NCBI GenBank assembly: GCA_045126475.1
Contig: JBGVOL010000062.1
Location: forward strand, 1-52,165
Origin: SVEL01 sp045126475
Lineage (GTDB): Bacteria; Bacillota; Clostridia; Lachnospirales; Lachnospiraceae
Length of the DNA: 52,165 nt
Direction: 5' to 3'
Each line of letters starts with the position of its first letter. The first letter of the stretch is position 1. Positions 50,956 to 52,165 of this stretch are shown in pieces. The notes beneath the pieces are model-generated. The model was not told the DNA's origin. It saw only the letters and a list, made by a program, of their open reading frames with translations, and made no database searches. A program made the translations under genes and the position numbers.

Positions 50956-52020
50956 ATGAGAAAGCGTCTTTTAGCATTTGCCATGATTTTTTTATTGGCA
51001 TTTGAGAGTGTGTCTATGAGCCAGTCTGCAAGAGCAGCAGGTGATGATGGGAATTATCAGGTGATTCTTGAGAATAAGTATGCTGATTGGAGAAAACTTG
51101 ACCATTCGTTTGTTTTTTCTACCAAGTCATTGTTGCGGAGCGATACGGTATATACTGCCGATGACTCAGTCATCATTGTGGATGAGTCGGGAAACATGAC
51201 GGAGATTAGCAATAAAAATGCCGACGGTTCCGTTAAGTACAAGAATGTCAACTGGCATTTTAACAACGGAGTTGCATTTGTAAAACCTGACGGCAATATG
51301 CTCCTGCTTACAAAGAGTGGCAGATGGATTGATAACAATGGAGCAGGATACAGCTATATTATAAAGTTAGATAACAACCGTTATCTTGTGTGCAACGGCA
51401 GCTCATGCAATGTTGTTGATGAATCTGAAAATGTAATTTCATCTGACGTGGCACGGGGTAATTTTGTTCTAAGCAATGATATGTATTTGCCTGTTGAGGA
51501 ATACTGCGGTTACTATTTTGTTAAGTTGTATGATGCAGGTATAAGAAGTGAACAGATTATTATTCTTGATGGTAGTTTAAAAAGAAGGAATGTTACTGTT
51601 GATGGGGGATATGATTATATTCAGTCTGTGTGCACAGGATTTTATAAGAACACTGTAGATATATATACTGTAGGAGGTGCGTCGGGCTCTTATACCATAA
51701 GTCTTGATAATTTTAGTGTCATAGATACGCAGAATAACAGTTCTCTTGTGTCGGGATATATGTCAAACAGTGATATTGAAACATACAGTTCACCGGGAAT
51801 CGGTTATGTGATATGTACAAGGAACGGTCAGAAACTTTATGGTTACGATGACATTGCAGAGCGTCTGGCAGAGAGGCTTAATGTCACGGAAGAGCAGACT
51901 GTATGGAGCACACCTGCGGCCATCGGAAACGGCTGCTTATATCTTGAGGTCCGCAAGATGCAGGGCAACAGCATGCTTGACAAGATGTGTGCAGTGTTAA
52001 AAAAGGAAACCGATAAATAA
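50956..52020 (+). CDS. Uncharacterised secreted protein
   Basis: 354 residues. N-terminal signal MRKRLLAFAMIFLLAFESVS with a likely cleavage after SARAAG. The mature part is rich in Asn, Asp, Ser, Tyr and Val with repeated strand-like segments (DESGNMTEISNKNADGS, KPDGNMLLLTKSGRWID, KLDNNRYLVCNGSSCNVVDE), suggesting a beta-propeller or WG-like repeat fold. I recognise no family. Start ATG 50956 with AAAGGAGAAAAG; an in-frame ATG at 50929 would place a basic leader before the signal. Its position after a surface protein suggests an envelope role. 50765-50928 holds no clear element beyond a weak promoter-like TTGTAC at 50878. Confidence 0.75.
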   Translation: MRKRLLAFAMIFLLAFESVSMSQSARAAGDDGNYQVILENKYADWRKLDHSFVFSTKSLLRSDTVYTADDSVIIVDESGNMTEISNKNADGSVKYKNVNWHFNNGVAFVKPDGNMLLLTKSGRWIDNNGAGYSYIIKLDNNRYLVCNGSSCNVVDESENVISSDVARGNFVLSNDMYLPVEEYCGYYFVKLYDAGIRSEQIIILDGSLKRRNVTVDGGYDYIQSVCTGFYKNTVDIYTVGGASGSYTISLDNFSVIDTQNNSSLVSGYMSNSDIETYSSPGIGYVICTRNGQKLYGYDDIAERLAERLNVTEEQTVWSTPAAIGNGCLYLEVRKMQGNSMLDKMCAVLKKETDK

Positions 52021-52051
52021 ACAGAAAAAACAATCAGAATAAGGAAGATAC

Positions 52052-52081
52052 AAAAATCGCACCTACAGGTGCGATTTTTTT
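52052..52081 (+). terminator. Intrinsic terminator
   Basis: AAAAATCGCACC pairs with GGTGCGATTTTT (12 bp) around TACA, with a T tail. Confidence 0.95.
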
Positions 52082-52082
52082 C

Positions 52083-52111
52083 TTGACATTTCTCACCTTA
52101 TACTATATTAT
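52083..52111 (+). promoter_or_regulatory. Promoter for the gene entering at the right edge
   Basis: TTGACA (52083-52088), 17-nt spacer, TATTAT (52106-52111), directly behind the terminator. Confidence 0.85.
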
Positions 52112-52150
52112 TACAAAGTAATGTTCATTAAATAAAGGAGAAGTAAGTTT

Positions 52151-52165
52151 ATGAACAATATAAAA
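52151..52165 (+). CDS. Start of a gene cut by the window edge
   Basis: AAAGGAG at 52134-52140 and ATG 52151 (MNNIK) downstream of a good promoter. Too short to identify. Confidence 0.6.

Overview
The window looks like a chromosome segment from a low-GC, gut-type Clostridia, most likely Lachnospiraceae. This rests on A+T-rich codon use, strong AGGAGG-type ribosome binding sites, TTGACA-N17-TATAAT/TAAAAT promoters, a group B-type [FeFe] hydrogenase, an FprA flavodiiron protein, a choline-binding-type cell wall repeat protein, a DUF4037 protein and sugar ABC importers. Every supported gene is on the + strand. I see no rRNA, tRNA, CRISPR array, phage or intact insertion sequence.

Left end (1-6.8 kb): the 3' part of a helicase IV (HelD)-like gene is followed by a large RecQ-family helicase. 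Next come three decayed pieces: a DUF4143-type ATPase fragment, a receiver-domain fragment and an N-terminal piece of a solute-binding/sensor protein. A hybrid histidine kinase that appears to have lost its N-terminus follows. These pieces mark at least three recombination or deletion junctions.

Housekeeping block (6.8-16 kb): adenine deaminase; a PlsY-like acyltransferase overlapping an MGDG-synthase-type glycosyltransferase; the NAD-salvage pair pncA-pncB; a DUF3048 lipoprotein; an HPt protein; a dCache chemoreceptor.

MoxR/VWA operon (16-22.6 kb): a Lon-type AAA+ ATPase without a protease domain, MoxR, DUF58, a small membrane protein, two VWA proteins and a TPR/coiled-coil membrane protein. 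The operon is closed by a 19-bp perfect terminator stem.

Transport and metabolism (22.6-38.6 kb): a sugar-type ABC importer whose second permease is a pseudogene (internal deletion, frameshift and an amber codon), with a PHP-domain phosphoesterase; a TPR-DUF4037 nucleotidyltransferase; FprA; then a maltodextrin/starch locus made of a binding protein, two permeases, a LacI-type regulator, a 4-alpha-glucanotransferase and a secreted GH13 amylase with a starch-binding module. A LacI-type operator lies just downstream of the binding-protein promoter.

Right part (38.6-52 kb): an unclassified RNA of about 175 nt with its own promoter and terminator; a possible PBECR-type nuclease gene; [FeFe] hydrogenase; HPr; a GT2 glycosyltransferase. 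The most unusual part is 41.3-46.3 kb. Two nearly identical Rpn-family nuclease genes with divergent C-terminal tails flank a RelB-PIN toxin-antitoxin pair, and the units are separated by copies of a composite repeat (nested hairpin plus tandem GGGACGCTCC units, ending in an SD-like GGAGGG). Both Rpn genes carry a strong internal ribosome binding site and an in-frame ATG that would yield a C-terminal protein of about 75 residues, as in the intragenic-antitoxin arrangement known for Escherichia coli Rpn. The window ends with cell-envelope genes: an LTA-synthase-type enzyme, a GT4 glycosyltransferase, a cell-wall-binding repeat protein and an uncharacterised secreted protein.
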